A stretch of DNA of 64,000 nt from Sporomusa ovata DSM 2662 (GCF_000445445.1 NZ_ASXP01000003.1:682001-746000), one strand, 5' to 3'. Shown: positions 32,072 through 41,417, numbered from the stretch's first letter. Notes: generated from the sequence alone by a model not told the origin. Numbers and translations: made by a program.

Positions 32072-32877
32072 TCCCCGGTAAATGACTCCTTCCAGCGGAT
32101 AATTCTTTTTTCCATAGCACGAAGCAAACTATCCATGATTTTACCAATAACACCAATAGCCAGCATACCTACCAAAACCCTATCCGTTTGGGCTAGCGCC
32201 CGGGCATCTGTCAACATATATCCGACGCCTTTCATCCCGGCAGACAATTCTGCAGCTACAACGCACATCCAGGCATAACCAAGACCAATCCGAAGTCCGG
32301 AAGTAATGAAGGGAAGGGCTCCAGGAATAACAACTTTCGCAATAAACTTGCGTCTAGGTACTTCCAGCACTTGCGATAATTCAACAAATTTGTGGTCTGT
32401 TTGCCGAATGCCGTCTAAAACATTGATAAAGATGGGGAAAAATGCCCCAATGATAATGATAAATATTTTTGATCCTTCCTCAATACCAAACCAGAGAATT
32501 GATAAGGGTAGCCAGGCTATAGGCGGGATAGGTCTAAGCAATTGAATTAAGCCATCCAGCAATTCAAACATAAGTGGAAAAATACCCAGTACCAGTCCTA
32601 ACCCTACTCCTAAAAGCGCAGCCAGGATAAACCCTTCCAGCACCCGTATCATGCTTGTTCCTAAATGAGTGGCCAATTCCCCGTTAGATAGCATAACAAC
32701 CAAAGCATCGAATACCTGCGCCGGAGATGGCAGCAAAATCGGTTTTACCATACCGCTGATAGTAATGCCGTGCCATACGGCGAGCAAAATACAAGGTAAC
32801 AAAATCCGTTTCCAGTGCTGACAGCCGGTAATCATACTGATCGTGTATACTTTAGCTATTTTTAGCACCATTTCCAT
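32068..32877 (-). CDS. ABC transporter permease, SsuC/TauC type
   Basis: 269 residues with about six membrane segments and the cytoplasmic EAA-like loop 'VLEVPRRKFIAKVVIPGALPFITSGLRIGLGYAW', here split for recognition. It belongs to the BPD_transp_1 permeases of the nitrate/sulfonate/taurine family. It is coupled to the ATPase gene and lies 66 nt after the binding-protein gene. Confidence 0.93.
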   Translation of the reverse strand: MEMVLKIAKVYTISMITGCQHWKRILLPCILLAVWHGITISGMVKPILLPSPAQVFDALVVMLSNGELATHLGTSMIRVLEGFILAALLGVGLGLVLGIFPLMFELLDGLIQLLRPIPPIAWLPLSILWFGIEEGSKIFIIIIGAFFPIFINVLDGIRQTDHKFVELSQVLEVPRRKFIAKVVIPGALPFITSGLRIGLGYAWMCVVAAELSAGMKGVGYMLTDARALAQTDRVLVGMLAIGVIGKIMDSLLRAMEKRIIRWKESFTGE

Positions 32878-32943
32878 TATCTCATATCTCCCTTACCGAT
32901 TCTCAACACATTCTACTTTGCCATGGGTTGTACCAATATATCC

Positions 32944-33924
32944 TTATTTCCTGGGAATAAAGGATTGAATATCCACCTGGGTTTTGATCAGACCGCTCTT
33001 ACGCATAAACTCTTCCGTATCTTTCATATCTGTCACAAATTTATCAGTGATTGTCCCGTCATAATTGAATTTACTGATAATCCTGGTCAACTGCGACTTT
33101 GGTATTTTCATATCTTCCAGCAATAATTTAATACATTCATCCGGGTTTTGCTTTAAGTACTCATCTCCCCGCTGGAATGCCCGCAATACAGCATCCACCG
33201 CCTCCGGATTCTTAGCAAGCGTGTCCCCGTTTGCCATCAACACGGCATAGGCTTCATAAATGCCTGTCCCATCAGCGACAATCTTGATTTCACCGGCTTC
33301 TTCCAGGCGGGTTATTAAAGGGTCCCATATAACACCTGCCGCGACGTCACCACGCAGCAGTGCAGTGGCAAGATCGTCCATTGACATGTGAATGAACTGA
33401 ATATCATTCATGGTCATGCCATTTTTCTCCAAAAGCAGTGATAATAACTTCTGTCCATAAGCGCCTTTGGTCGTAGCGACTTTTTTTCCCTTTAAATCAG
33501 TTACTTTCATAATAGCCGAATCTTTTTTTGCAACCAACGCCAATGCTTTCGGTGCAGCGGAAGCAACGGAAGCAATACGGTAGTTCGTACCGGCAGAACG
33601 ACCAATAAAGGCAGGGAAGTCTCCCATAACCCCCATATCTAAATGCCCCGCCGCAAAGGCTTCACTCACCATTGGTCCCAGACTAAACGGCTGCCATTTC
33701 AGCTTAAAGCCGACTTTTTGCAGTTCCTCGTCAATAAATCCTTTCTTTTTCGCCACCCACATATGAGCGTAATGAGGCAATGGTACAACGCCGACACGAA
33801 TCTCTTTTAAGGCAGACGTGTCATTCTTGGACTGAGTTACAGAAGTACTTGTACAACCGCTTACTGCCAAAACAGCCGATAATATAATAAAGATTACAGA
33901 AAATAATTTTAACTTCTTCATCAA
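32944..33924 (-). CDS. ABC transporter substrate-binding lipoprotein, SsuA/TauA/NMT1-like
   Basis: 326 residues. The signal peptide ends in a lipobox 'LAVSGC', so the mature protein is lipid-anchored. The fold blocks 'IRVGVVPLPHYAHMWVAKKKGFIDEELQKVG' region, 'VMGDFPAFIGRSAG' and 'KVATTKGAYGQKLLSLLLEKNG' region are those of the nitrate/taurine/sulfonate family. It is first in the ABC operon. Possible ligands include sulfonates, thiamine precursors or aromatic sulfonates. Confidence 0.92.
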   Translation of the reverse strand: MMKKLKLFSVIFIILSAVLAVSGCTSTSVTQSKNDTSALKEIRVGVVPLPHYAHMWVAKKKGFIDEELQKVGFKLKWQPFSLGPMVSEAFAAGHLDMGVMGDFPAFIGRSAGTNYRIASVASAAPKALALVAKKDSAIMKVTDLKGKKVATTKGAYGQKLLSLLLEKNGMTMNDIQFIHMSMDDLATALLRGDVAAGVIWDPLITRLEEAGEIKIVADGTGIYEAYAVLMANGDTLAKNPEAVDAVLRAFQRGDEYLKQNPDECIKLLLEDMKIPKSQLTRIISKFNYDGTITDKFVTDMKDTEEFMRKSGLIKTQVDIQSFIPRK

Positions 33925-34059
33925 ACTAACCCCTCATCGCATTAAAATGCTTTCCTAATTTACCAGAATTATCAACATATCTTTTAAAATTTACCATGTA
34001 AATCCCTCTTTTCGAAGTTATTTCCATATCCTATCTTGTATAACATTATATATAAAAAA

Positions 34060-34107
34060 GCCATTGATTGCAAGTTAAAATTCACTTGCAATCAATGGCT
34101 TTTTATT
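34060..34107 (-). terminator. strong terminator of the lipoate cassette
   Basis: GCCATTGATTGCAAGT and its exact inverse with an 8-nt loop, flanked by A and T runs. Confidence 0.85.
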
Positions 34108-34113
34108 TTAGTA

Positions 34114-34214
34114 CGCGAGTCAAGACTCCTGCCTCTACAGGCGGCGTCGGTTCAAGTGGAGTAGGCTCTCCACCTGAATCCCCAATGTTTCAGCCTTGCT
34201 GAAACAAGTTCACT
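34114..34214. repeat. triple-hairpin intergenic repeat, copy 3
   Basis: Third copy of the element at 8713 and 30570, same orientation, lying between the lipoyl-protein gene and its terminator. Here the middle stem has one mismatch (TTCAAGTGGAG). Confidence 0.8.
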
Positions 34215-34317
34215 ATTATCTAATCCCTATTTGATTTCTGTTGACTGGCGAAACCTCTTCGCCATAACTACTACATCATAGATCAAGCGGCACTTCCTCT
34301 TTATTGAGGATAACATC

Positions 34318-34611
34318 TCAGGTCTCATTATTCACATAACCCAAAATATCCCCATATAAAAATTCCTCCTGATCTTCAATACACTTTTCTACAAGATAAC
34401 CATCACAAGGAGCGCAAAAATCAAATACCTTTTTCTCAATTTCTCCCTCACAGACGGCTTCATCTTTGCTTACAAACTCACCAATATCCTTTAGCCACAG
34501 AAGCTTTCCCGTCTTATACCTCAAGCCCGTTGGCTTGTCCTGACAAGAACACGTTTTTTCCAAACTTCTCTTCGGCATTGCACAACTCGGCACAAGAATT
34601 GCTTCTTTCAT
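34318..34611 (-). CDS. free-standing lipoyl-domain miniprotein (97 aa)
   Basis: 97 residues. Residues about 32-93 fit a biotinyl/lipoyl attachment fold: 'GKLLWLKDIGEFVSKDEAVCEGEIEKKVFDFCAPCDGYL' region, with K60 at the tip in the place of the lipoylated Lys, and the usual 'G' turns 'LYGDILGYV'. The N-terminus has an unusual 'CAMPKRSLEKTCSC' Cys cluster. It overlaps the DUF5714 gene by 4 nt and is two genes after a lipoate-protein ligase, supporting lipoylation rather than biotinylation. It is not a GcvH (too short and no GcvH motifs). Its partner enzyme is unknown. Confidence 0.8.
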   Translation of the reverse strand: MKEAILVPSCAMPKRSLEKTCSCQDKPTGLRYKTGKLLWLKDIGEFVSKDEAVCEGEIEKKVFDFCAPCDGYLVEKCIEDQEEFLYGDILGYVNNET

Positions 34612-35216
34612 TCCTTTTCCCCCTCACTATCTGCTTGATAAAACGAGCATAATACCCTTTTGCATTCGGCATTGCGTTCATAATATTTACAAATGATTTG
34701 CTCCTGCATAGGAAGATCAATGTTCAGTTTTTCTTTAACAAAGGTTATTGCTGTCTTCAGGACAATAAATACTGTTCTTTTACAGCATCGCGGTCCCGGA
34801 ATTTTAGAAATTTCCTGCAAGCATACTCCAGTCGCTTGATTTACCCACGACCACGTTCTTGTAGACATTGGCGTATTATCTGTTGCAATACTCATATAAA
34901 TGCCCATGCCAATTGCCGCGCCGCAAGCTCCATGGCTGCCACAAAACCCGCCCAAAACATATTTAGAACGTTTTAGCGCTTCTGTTAAACTAATACATAA
35001 TTCATCACGGGCCGCTTGCTGAGCTTTCTTCGTTGCAGTTAGCAGTACCGCCGGCACAATAAAATGATGAAATGGATAATGCATAGGAACTTCCTCATTA
35101 TCCATTAGCGTTATTGCCATATCAATAACTGTTAATTTTTCATCTGCTTCAAACATCTTCAGACACTGTGCCTGTAATTTGTCGTAAATCTCATCCTCAT
35201 TTTCGATCAAATGCAT
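34608..35216 (-). CDS. DUF5714 family protein
   Basis: 202 residues with the family signature 'GGFCGSHGACGAAIGMGIYMSI' region and 'PGPRCCKR', plus later Cys ('IICKYYERNAECKRVLC'). To my knowledge these conserved Cys/His patterns define DUF5714, found in methanogens and anaerobic bacteria with no assigned activity. The Cys suggest metal or thiol chemistry. The tight coupling (4-nt overlap) to the lipoyl miniprotein gene and closeness to lplA suggest it acts on, or with, the lipoyl group. Confidence 0.75.
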   Translation of the reverse strand: MHLIENEDEIYDKLQAQCLKMFEADEKLTVIDMAITLMDNEEVPMHYPFHHFIVPAVLLTATKKAQQAARDELCISLTEALKRSKYVLGGFCGSHGACGAAIGMGIYMSIATDNTPMSTRTWSWVNQATGVCLQEISKIPGPRCCKRTVFIVLKTAITFVKEKLNIDLPMQEQIICKYYERNAECKRVLCSFYQADSEGEKE

Positions 35217-35257
35217 AAAATTCCTATCCTTTCCCCTTAAAAGTTGATTGCGTTATT

Positions 35258-36259
35258 TTAAAACTCTTGTTCGCCGATCAGTTCACCTAAATCTTGCATT
35301 ATTTTTTTCTCCGCCCTATCACAGGCAGGTACTTGAGAAAGTGCAGCACAAATATTGTCTTTTTCAAAAATGCACCCTTTCAAAACTGCAGGTATCGCTG
35401 CAATCAAATCCGAATTCATAGCGTCAGAATAGACTCCTACCGTTACGATTTTCCCCCTGTTCACATTAAACTGAAAAACAACTTCACCCCAGGCAAATTT
35501 TTTTGAAATTTCATATTGAAAATTAATCTTTCTTCCAAATACCCATTCCCAGGAAGAAAATTTATCAATCGATTCTTGTAAATCACTGTACTTAATCTGT
35601 TCCATGCCCAGTTTCAACGGGGTTAATCCGTATATCTCACCAAAAGCCTCTACCAGTTTTTCTTTTAAACAAGTAACTGATAAACCTTCTTTACAGAAAT
35701 TTTCCAAATTAGCCACTCTGGCTCTTATAGAGCTAACGCCATTGGATTGTAGCTTTTCATTCGATACATGTAAATATTGGGACAATTTCCGGACATCTAC
35801 ATTTACCATCAACGTTCCATGATGTAAACAGCGTTCATTCTTTTCGTAAAATGCATTTCCTGAAAATTTTTTTCCCTCAATGGTAAGATCATTACGCCCG
35901 GATTTCACTGCGTTAAGTCCAAGCTTTTGCAATGCCAGCAAAATAACATCTACTTGCTTATCAAGAGCATAATCATTTTGTTCTACTAAAAATGAAAAAT
36001 TTAAGTTTCCCTCATCATGGAAAACCGCGCCACCACCTGATACCCTTCTTGCCAAATAGCTCCCGTTTTCTTTTAATTGGTTTATTCTGCATTCTTTCCA
36101 GCAATTTTGGTTTCTTCCAATGACAACTGTATTTAAATTTTGCCATAGATACAATATACATTGCTTTTTCTTCACCCGAAAAAGCAAATATTCTTCCAGT
36201 GCTAAATTATAATAGGGATTTGTTTGATCGCTTTCGATATAAATAATTTCTTCTATCAT
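35258..36259 (-). CDS. lplA: lipoate-protein ligase A family
   Basis: About 333 residues from the ATG at 36259 (a GTG four codons earlier is possible). The lipoyl-AMP-binding motif 'RRVSGGGAVFHDEGNLNFSF' and the Lys of 'GRNDLTIEGKKFSGNAF' are intact, as is the C-terminal accessory domain, so it should both activate and transfer lipoate. It is the first gene of a cassette with DUF5714 and a lipoyl miniprotein, 41 nt upstream of the former. Confidence 0.93.
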   Translation of the reverse strand: MIEEIIYIESDQTNPYYNLALEEYLLFRVKKKQCILYLWQNLNTVVIGRNQNCWKECRINQLKENGSYLARRVSGGGAVFHDEGNLNFSFLVEQNDYALDKQVDVILLALQKLGLNAVKSGRNDLTIEGKKFSGNAFYEKNERCLHHGTLMVNVDVRKLSQYLHVSNEKLQSNGVSSIRARVANLENFCKEGLSVTCLKEKLVEAFGEIYGLTPLKLGMEQIKYSDLQESIDKFSSWEWVFGRKINFQYEISKKFAWGEVVFQFNVNRGKIVTVGVYSDAMNSDLIAAIPAVLKGCIFEKDNICAALSQVPACDRAEKKIMQDLGELIGEQEF

Positions 36260-36389
36260 ACTATTTACCACTCTTCACACAGGCTGCCGAACTTACAATG
36301 CAGCCCATATTTTATTTCACTAATTCACGTAATAACAGGATTATCTCTTATTAAAATCTCAGCACTATGGTAATACAATTAGAAAAATA

Positions 36390-36436
36390 AAGGCGTTTAG
36401 TTATTCCTTCGCCAAAAAGGATATAACTAAGCGCCT
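36390..36436 (-). terminator. terminator of the YitT-like gene
   Basis: GGCG-TTAGTTAT-CCTT pairs with AAGG-ATAACTAA-CGCC; the minus strand continues TTTATTTTTC. The rest of 36260-36699 shows no gene. Confidence 0.75.
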
Positions 36437-36699
36437 TTGCCTAAGTTTAGATTGAAACAAGCAGTGAATAAATACTCCGCATTGTACAGCTAATAATCTG
36501 AGTATGTTACCTTATACTTTAAATTCATTCAAAATAACGGTACATATTTATTTGTTACTTATGAAGGAATTATAGCACTCTTTTCTATATAATGCAATAC
36601 CATAAATAACTTGTCAAATAAATTACTACCATTTTATTTACGTTTAACTAGACCTGTGGTTTTAAGTGACTATCTGTATATTCGCAGCATATCTATCAG

Positions 36700-37551
36700 C
36701 TATATTTGCCTACTTCTCGGCAAAGTGAACCCGTGGCCCATAACTTCAGCGGCATCTTGCACAATCATAAAGGCATGAGGATCAACCTCATCAACCAGTT
36801 GTTTAATTTTGGCAATTTGGGTTAGAGTGACAACGACGAACAATACTTGCTTGGTCTGGCGGGTAAATGCGCCTTGTCCATGTAGAATGGTAACACCCCG
36901 CCCTACCTCTTTTAAAATGACATCAATAATAGCATCTGTATTATAGGAAACGATAAAAATAGTTTTTTTGCGATTAAAACCTTCTACAACTTTATCAGTA
37001 AGGTTGGCACTAATAAACATCGAAATCAGTGTCAGCATCGCCAGCTTCAGGCCAAACAGCGTGGCTGCCACACCCATGATTAAACAGTTAATTGCAAACC
37101 CTACGACCCCAAAGTTAAGCGAATAGTACTTTTTTACAATTGCAGCAACAATATCTAAACCACCTCCGCTGCCGTTCATGCGGAAAATAAGACCACTGCC
37201 AACACCTGCGAGAACACCGCCAGTAACGGCCGAAATGATAGGATCATCAATTAAGTTAAATTGTGAAACAAACACTGTGGCATCCACTGCCAAAGAAAAG
37301 AAGATGGTTCCATAAATGGTACCAATTGTGTACTCTCTGCCCAAAAGCCGGTAGCCGGCATATAATAGCGGAATATTCATCAACAAGATTTGCACTCCAA
37401 TTGGAAAACCAAAAAGAAAATAAAAAATAATAGCCAAACCTGAAACCCCGCCGCTTAAGAGATGGTGTGGCACCAAAAAAGCGTTAATGGCAAGACCATT
37501 GAGTAAACACCCAATGGCTACCCATACATATTGATTAATCTTATTTTTCAT
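36700..37551 (-). CDS. YitT family membrane protein (DUF161 + DUF2179)
   Basis: 283 residues: five or six membrane segments followed by a soluble DUF2179 domain with 'VEGFNRKKTIFIVS', 'GRGVTILHGQGAFT' and 'VDEVDPHAFMIVQD'. The family is widespread in Firmicutes with no firm function. GGAGGATAT precedes the ATG. A second member lies at 44223-45080. Confidence 0.93.
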   Translation of the reverse strand: MKNKINQYVWVAIGCLLNGLAINAFLVPHHLLSGGVSGLAIIFYFLFGFPIGVQILLMNIPLLYAGYRLLGREYTIGTIYGTIFFSLAVDATVFVSQFNLIDDPIISAVTGGVLAGVGSGLIFRMNGSGGGLDIVAAIVKKYYSLNFGVVGFAINCLIMGVAATLFGLKLAMLTLISMFISANLTDKVVEGFNRKKTIFIVSYNTDAIIDVILKEVGRGVTILHGQGAFTRQTKQVLFVVVTLTQIAKIKQLVDEVDPHAFMIVQDAAEVMGHGFTLPRSRQI

Positions 37552-37730
37552 ATATCCTCCGTTACTCGTTCATTACTTTATTTAAATTTTACCACACTAT
37601 TCAAATGCGGTGAATATCCTCCAATAATTATATCTAGTACTATCGTTTGATTATTTCAGCCTAACTATCAATATTTCTTGCTACTGCCCGTTCAATCTGG
37701 TAGAATTTTAATATTAGGAGGAATTCAAGA

Positions 37731-38294
37731 ATGAAACTACTTAAAGAAATTGCTGACTGGACATACAGCCTGGCCATTGCACTGGCAATGGCGATTGTGA
37801 TTAATGCTTTCGTATTTCAGCCCACCCGGGTTGTAGGCAGTTCCATGGAACCAAACCTTCATAACAATGATTATGTTTTTGTATCTAAGTTATCCCATAC
37901 CTTTGTCGGCACACCTGACTATGGTGACATCGTCATTATTGATAGCCGCGTATTTCGTGAACGTGGTGTAAAAGATGATCTTGCCGACCCTGTCTCCACA
38001 TACCTTAGCGTTGTCAAGCTGGCAGAGATTGATACTCATATCTGGATTAAGCGGATCATCGGCAAGCCAGGCGATACCCTTGAGATTAAGGATGGTCAAG
38101 TATACCGCAATGGTAGTGTGCTTGATGAACCCTATATTAAAGAAGCCATGCGTACTGCCGCTCCAAAGAAAGTTACTGTGCCGTCAAACCAGGTATACGT
38201 GCTAGGCGACAACCGCAACAACTCCAGCGACAGTCGTTATATTGGGCCTGTTCCTCTCAGTCATGTACTGGGAAAAGTAGTACTAGTGTTATAA
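37731..38294 (+). CDS. lepB: signal peptidase I
   Basis: 187 residues with one N-terminal membrane anchor (about residues 12-30), the catalytic Ser in 'GSSMEPNL' and catalytic Lys in 'WIKRIIGKPGD', followed by the box 'VLGDNRNNSSDSR'. Type I S26 signal peptidase that cleaves secreted preproteins outside the membrane. The gene has AGGAGG ahead and is flanked by minus-strand genes, so it is monocistronic. Confidence 0.95.
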   Translation: MKLLKEIADWTYSLAIALAMAIVINAFVFQPTRVVGSSMEPNLHNNDYVFVSKLSHTFVGTPDYGDIVIIDSRVFRERGVKDDLADPVSTYLSVVKLAEIDTHIWIKRIIGKPGDTLEIKDGQVYRNGSVLDEPYIKEAMRTAAPKKVTVPSNQVYVLGDNRNNSSDSRYIGPVPLSHVLGKVVLVL

Positions 38295-38311
38295 AGACGA
38301 TTATAAATCAA

Positions 38312-38356
38312 AATACCCTATAGAGTAGACTTTACCTTGTCACTCTATAGGGTATT
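38312..38356. terminator. bidirectional terminator between lepB and ECF gene
   Basis: AATACCCTATAGAGT and its exact inverse, followed by ATTTTATT on the plus strand and TTTTGATTT on the minus strand. Confidence 0.85.
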
Positions 38357-38386
38357 ATTTTATTCTGAGCCTCAGGCTTTTATGTT

Positions 38387-38983
38387 TTAGTTTTTATACC
38401 GTTTCTTAATTGCCCCCACAACAGGAATACTAATAGCGGCCGCAATAATGGCTTCCGGAATACCGTTAATTAACGCAATACCATAAATGACCTGAATGGC
38501 TGCATCCAGATCAATTCCCCGCGCCGCAGCGAATTGGGCGGCGTATAAGACATAAATCATGGTCAGTACACCAAACGTATTGGTGAACGAACCAACAACC
38601 GCACTTACACCAATGCGAACTCCCTCGTATTTGCTCTGTGTCCACTTATAAGCATAGTAGGCAGTAATACCAATAAACACGCGAGGCAGCACCGATACCA
38701 GGGGATTGATAAAAGCAAAAGAAAGAACAGTAGGGGCAGTTAAGCTTTGAATAATGCTAAATAGACCAAAAATCAGGCCAATCATAGCCCCAACAACCGG
38801 GCCTTCCAAGATAGCGCCAATAATAACCGGAATCTGCATAATAGTTGCTTTAGCCGTAGGCAATGGAATAAATCCAAAGCCCGAAAGCCCCAGAATGATA
38901 GATATGGCTGACAACATACCAATAATCGCAATCTGCCGCACCCCAAATCTACCTGTTCCTCGCAGCGACACCATTTTTTCCAT
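38387..38983 (-). CDS. ECF transporter S component
   Basis: 198 residues with about five to six hydrophobic helices and the Ala/Gly-rich N-terminal helix typical of vitamin-binding S components ('GMLSAISIILGLSG', 'VVGAMIGLIFGLFSII'). It needs an EcfAA'T module that is not in this window, so it is probably a group II member sharing a common energizing module. The substrate (a vitamin or similar) is not clear. The 60-nt stretch upstream may hold a leader but no riboswitch class was recognised. Confidence 0.85.
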   Translation of the reverse strand: MEKMVSLRGTGRFGVRQIAIIGMLSAISIILGLSGFGFIPLPTAKATIMQIPVIIGAILEGPVVGAMIGLIFGLFSIIQSLTAPTVLSFAFINPLVSVLPRVFIGITAYYAYKWTQSKYEGVRIGVSAVVGSFTNTFGVLTMIYVLYAAQFAAARGIDLDAAIQVIYGIALINGIPEAIIAAAISIPVVGAIKKRYKN

Positions 38984-39204
38984 TATTCGTTACCTCCGTT
39001 CTTATTCCCTTGTGGGATATAAGTCGATTTCTTCAGGGCGTACCAAGCCGCCAGTCTGGTTTCCATTAAATACCAGCTAGTAAAGGCAACTTGTCATACT
39101 TCCGTTTAACATGTTACCACATTTATTATAAAATTTGTATATTTTTTTTACAAAATCCTTTTTAAGAACACAACCAGCAAAGAAACAGTTCCCTATTTTC
39201 CTTA

Positions 39205-40119
39205 TCACTTAGGCTTGGGGATGAGAAAAAAAACCAGCTTGGTAAATTGATTAAACAGTAACAATCCTGCTATCGAAGATAACAGATTAAACAATATATG
39301 GATAGTTGCCACCTGGCTGCTGAAATCTGTTGTAATCCACTCAGCAACAATGATAAAAAACTGAGTTATGGGCAGAAAACTAACAACCCCCAGGACATTC
39401 AACAGAATGTGGGACAGGGCCACCCGCCTGGCAGCCAGCGGCGCTACCGCACTAAAAACAACAGATGATACACAGGAACCGATATTGTTGCCATAAACAA
39501 TATACACGGCTGTAGTTATATCTACTACACCCCGGTCAGCAAGCACCATTAGTAAAGCAGTAGCCGCACTGCTTGACTGGAATACTATTGTTACAATCAA
39601 ACCGCCCAATATACCATAAAACGGCTGCGTTTTAGCAAGAATAAGATACTCTGTTAACTGCTCCAACTCGGAGATACTTGCAATCCCCTGCACTAACAGT
39701 TCAATGCCGGCAAACATACTTAGCAATCCTATACAGGCAAAACTTACATAGCGCAGTCTTCTAATTATACCCAGTACAAAGCAAAATAGCATCAAAACCC
39801 AAACATAATTTGACGGCAGTGTCAGGTTAACCAGTCCCAGAGTAGAACAGGTACCAATATTTGCTCCCAGGATAATGCCTAATGCCTGCCGAAAAGACAT
39901 ATAATCAGCACTTACCAGGCCAATTGTGATTAGACAAACCGTTGTACTGCTCTGAAATGCAGCTGCAGTCACTGTGCCTAATAGCAAACCACGCCAAGGC
40001 GTTTTCGTCAGCTTCTCTAAAACTATCTGCAACCGATACCACAGCGCCTTTTTCAACCCATAACGCATGACAAAGATGCCGCCTAACAGCATACCTATAC
40101 CCAGAAAAACCGCTAACAT
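39205..40119 (-). CDS. Na/Pi cotransporter family protein
   Basis: 304 residues, eight or so membrane segments, with the two inverted-repeat signatures 'AAAFQSSTTVCLITIGLV' and 'TIVFQSSSAATALLMVLA' of the NptA/PF02690 family. The C-terminal PhoU-like domain often found in bacterial members is absent. Its Shine-Dalgarno is buried in a perfect 14-bp hairpin at 40127-40168, so translation may be gated. Confidence 0.92.
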   Translation of the reverse strand: MLAVFLGIGMLLGGIFVMRYGLKKALWYRLQIVLEKLTKTPWRGLLLGTVTAAAFQSSTTVCLITIGLVSADYMSFRQALGIILGANIGTCSTLGLVNLTLPSNYVWVLMLFCFVLGIIRRLRYVSFACIGLLSMFAGIELLVQGIASISELEQLTEYLILAKTQPFYGILGGLIVTIVFQSSSAATALLMVLADRGVVDITTAVYIVYGNNIGSCVSSVVFSAVAPLAARRVALSHILLNVLGVVSFLPITQFFIIVAEWITTDFSSQVATIHILFNLLSSIAGLLLFNQFTKLVFFLIPKPK

Positions 40120-40126
40120 ATGCGCA

Positions 40127-40168
40127 ACCCTCCAACATATACTTTTCTTTTACCATATGTTGGAGGGT
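40127..40168 (-). promoter_or_regulatory. hairpin that buries the ribosome-binding site of the Na/Pi gene
   Basis: ATATGTTGGAGGGT is the 3' arm on the minus transcript, and contains GGAGGG eight bases before the ATG at 40119. Its exact inverse lies 14 nt upstream. No U-run follows, so this is not a typical terminator for the MFS gene. Confidence 0.65.
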
Positions 40169-40208
40169 GTTTCCGTATGTTTGCCGGCTATTCTTTTCAC
40201 GCGGCAAT

Positions 40209-41417
40209 TTACGATTGGGCCTGCTCCCGCGGGCAGGTTTTAACCATAAAGACGAGGAATACCAACCCGCCCAGCAGTATAAGTATACTTCCAGTGAAGA
40301 GGAACACTGATGCAATTCCCAGCCACGAGCTAATCACGCCGCCCAAAACCGGTCCCAGCATCTGCCCCAGCTGATTGGCCGTTGTTGTCAGCCCAAACAC
40401 CCGGCCTTGCGCGTCGGCATCGGCCGAAGATACCGCAATCGTATTAATGGCCGGAAATACACCTACAATAAATAACCCATAAAAAAATTGCAGCACGCCA
40501 AACTGATAAATATCATTGGCGAAAAACTGCCACAAATTAAATATTCCGGCACCCAGGAAAGCGATAAGCATAATTTTTAAAAAGCCCCGTGTTTGACCCA
40601 ATCGGCCCCATATAGGCGCCGCTATTGCTCCGGCAATACCGGCCAGACTAAATACCAAGCCAGCCTTTAGCGCAACTCCATCCATAGTTCCCTGCAATTC
40701 AGCCACATACAAAGCAATAACCGGCTGCAACACCATGCCAACGGCTTGCACAGCAAATAACAACAGCATCATCTGCACTAGCTGCCGGTTAGCAAGCGCG
40801 GTTTTCAAATCCCCCAATATACTGCCAGTCTCCTGGCAGGCAGACTGATTCTCCGTCTCCGGTTCCACCACTAGCCAGCCTACTAACAGCGTGCCGCCAA
40901 AAATGATGCCGGCAGCTACCACAAAGGAAAGACGCATGCCAAAGATATGAGAAAGTGTCCCTCCCACCAGCGGCCCTAAAATACCGCCAACTAGCAGTGT
41001 GGTCTGCATAATACCCAGGCTAAAGCCCAAATTCTCCTTAGGCGTCGAGGCAGCTATAATTGCCATAGCCGCCGGGACAAAGCCGTTAGCAAACCCTTGC
41101 AGCAGCCTTACAAAAAACAAATCCAGTGGGTTCCTAACAAGTGAACCCAGAAAATAAACCACAGCCAGGCTGAAGCCTGACCGCATGACCATCCGGCGCC
41201 GGCCACTTTTATCTGCGCGTCGCCCCCAGTAAGGAGCCAGCACAGCTGCAACCAGAAACGTAACTGAAAGCACCAGTCCCGACCACATATTTACATTCTG
41301 AGGACTGGCTCCGATATCCAAAAGATATAGCGGCAAAAACGGTATAACCATAGTATAACTTGAGCCTGACAGCATCACTGCAAAAGCTAAAGTCCAAAGA
41401 TTTCTTCGCCAATTCAA
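40209..41417 (-). CDS. MFS efflux transporter (MdtG/multidrug-type)
   Basis: 402 residues, 12 membrane segments, from a TTG start at 41417 preceded by GAGGGAG. The DHA1-type motifs 'APYWGRRADKSGRRRM' and 'APIWGRLGQTRG' are present in the two symmetric loops, and 'GPLVGGTLSHIFGMR' marks motif C of drug antiporters. Likely a proton-driven exporter of drugs or metabolites. The preceding 41468-41516 hairpin may attenuate its transcript. Confidence 0.9.
   Translation of the reverse strand: MNWRRNLWTLAFAVMLSGSSYTMVIPFLPLYLLDIGASPQNVNMWSGLVLSVTFLVAAVLAPYWGRRADKSGRRRMVMRSGFSLAVVYFLGSLVRNPLDLFFVRLLQGFANGFVPAAMAIIAASTPKENLGFSLGIMQTTLLVGGILGPLVGGTLSHIFGMRLSFVVAAGIIFGGTLLVGWLVVEPETENQSACQETGSILGDLKTALANRQLVQMMLLLFAVQAVGMVLQPVIALYVAELQGTMDGVALKAGLVFSLAGIAGAIAAPIWGRLGQTRGFLKIMLIAFLGAGIFNLWQFFANDIYQFGVLQFFYGLFIVGVFPAINTIAVSSADADAQGRVFGLTTTANQLGQMLGPVLGGVISSWLGIASVFLFTGSILILLGGLVFLVFMVKTCPREQAQS

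Noticed and set aside
34318..34611. GcvH annotation for the lipoyl miniprotein
   Set aside because: It is shorter than GcvH, has an added Cys cluster and no glycine-cleavage genes nearby.
38984..39110. Vitamin riboswitch before the ECF S component
   Set aside because: None of the conserved cores of TPP, FMN, THF, cobalamin or preQ1 riboswitches could be recognised.
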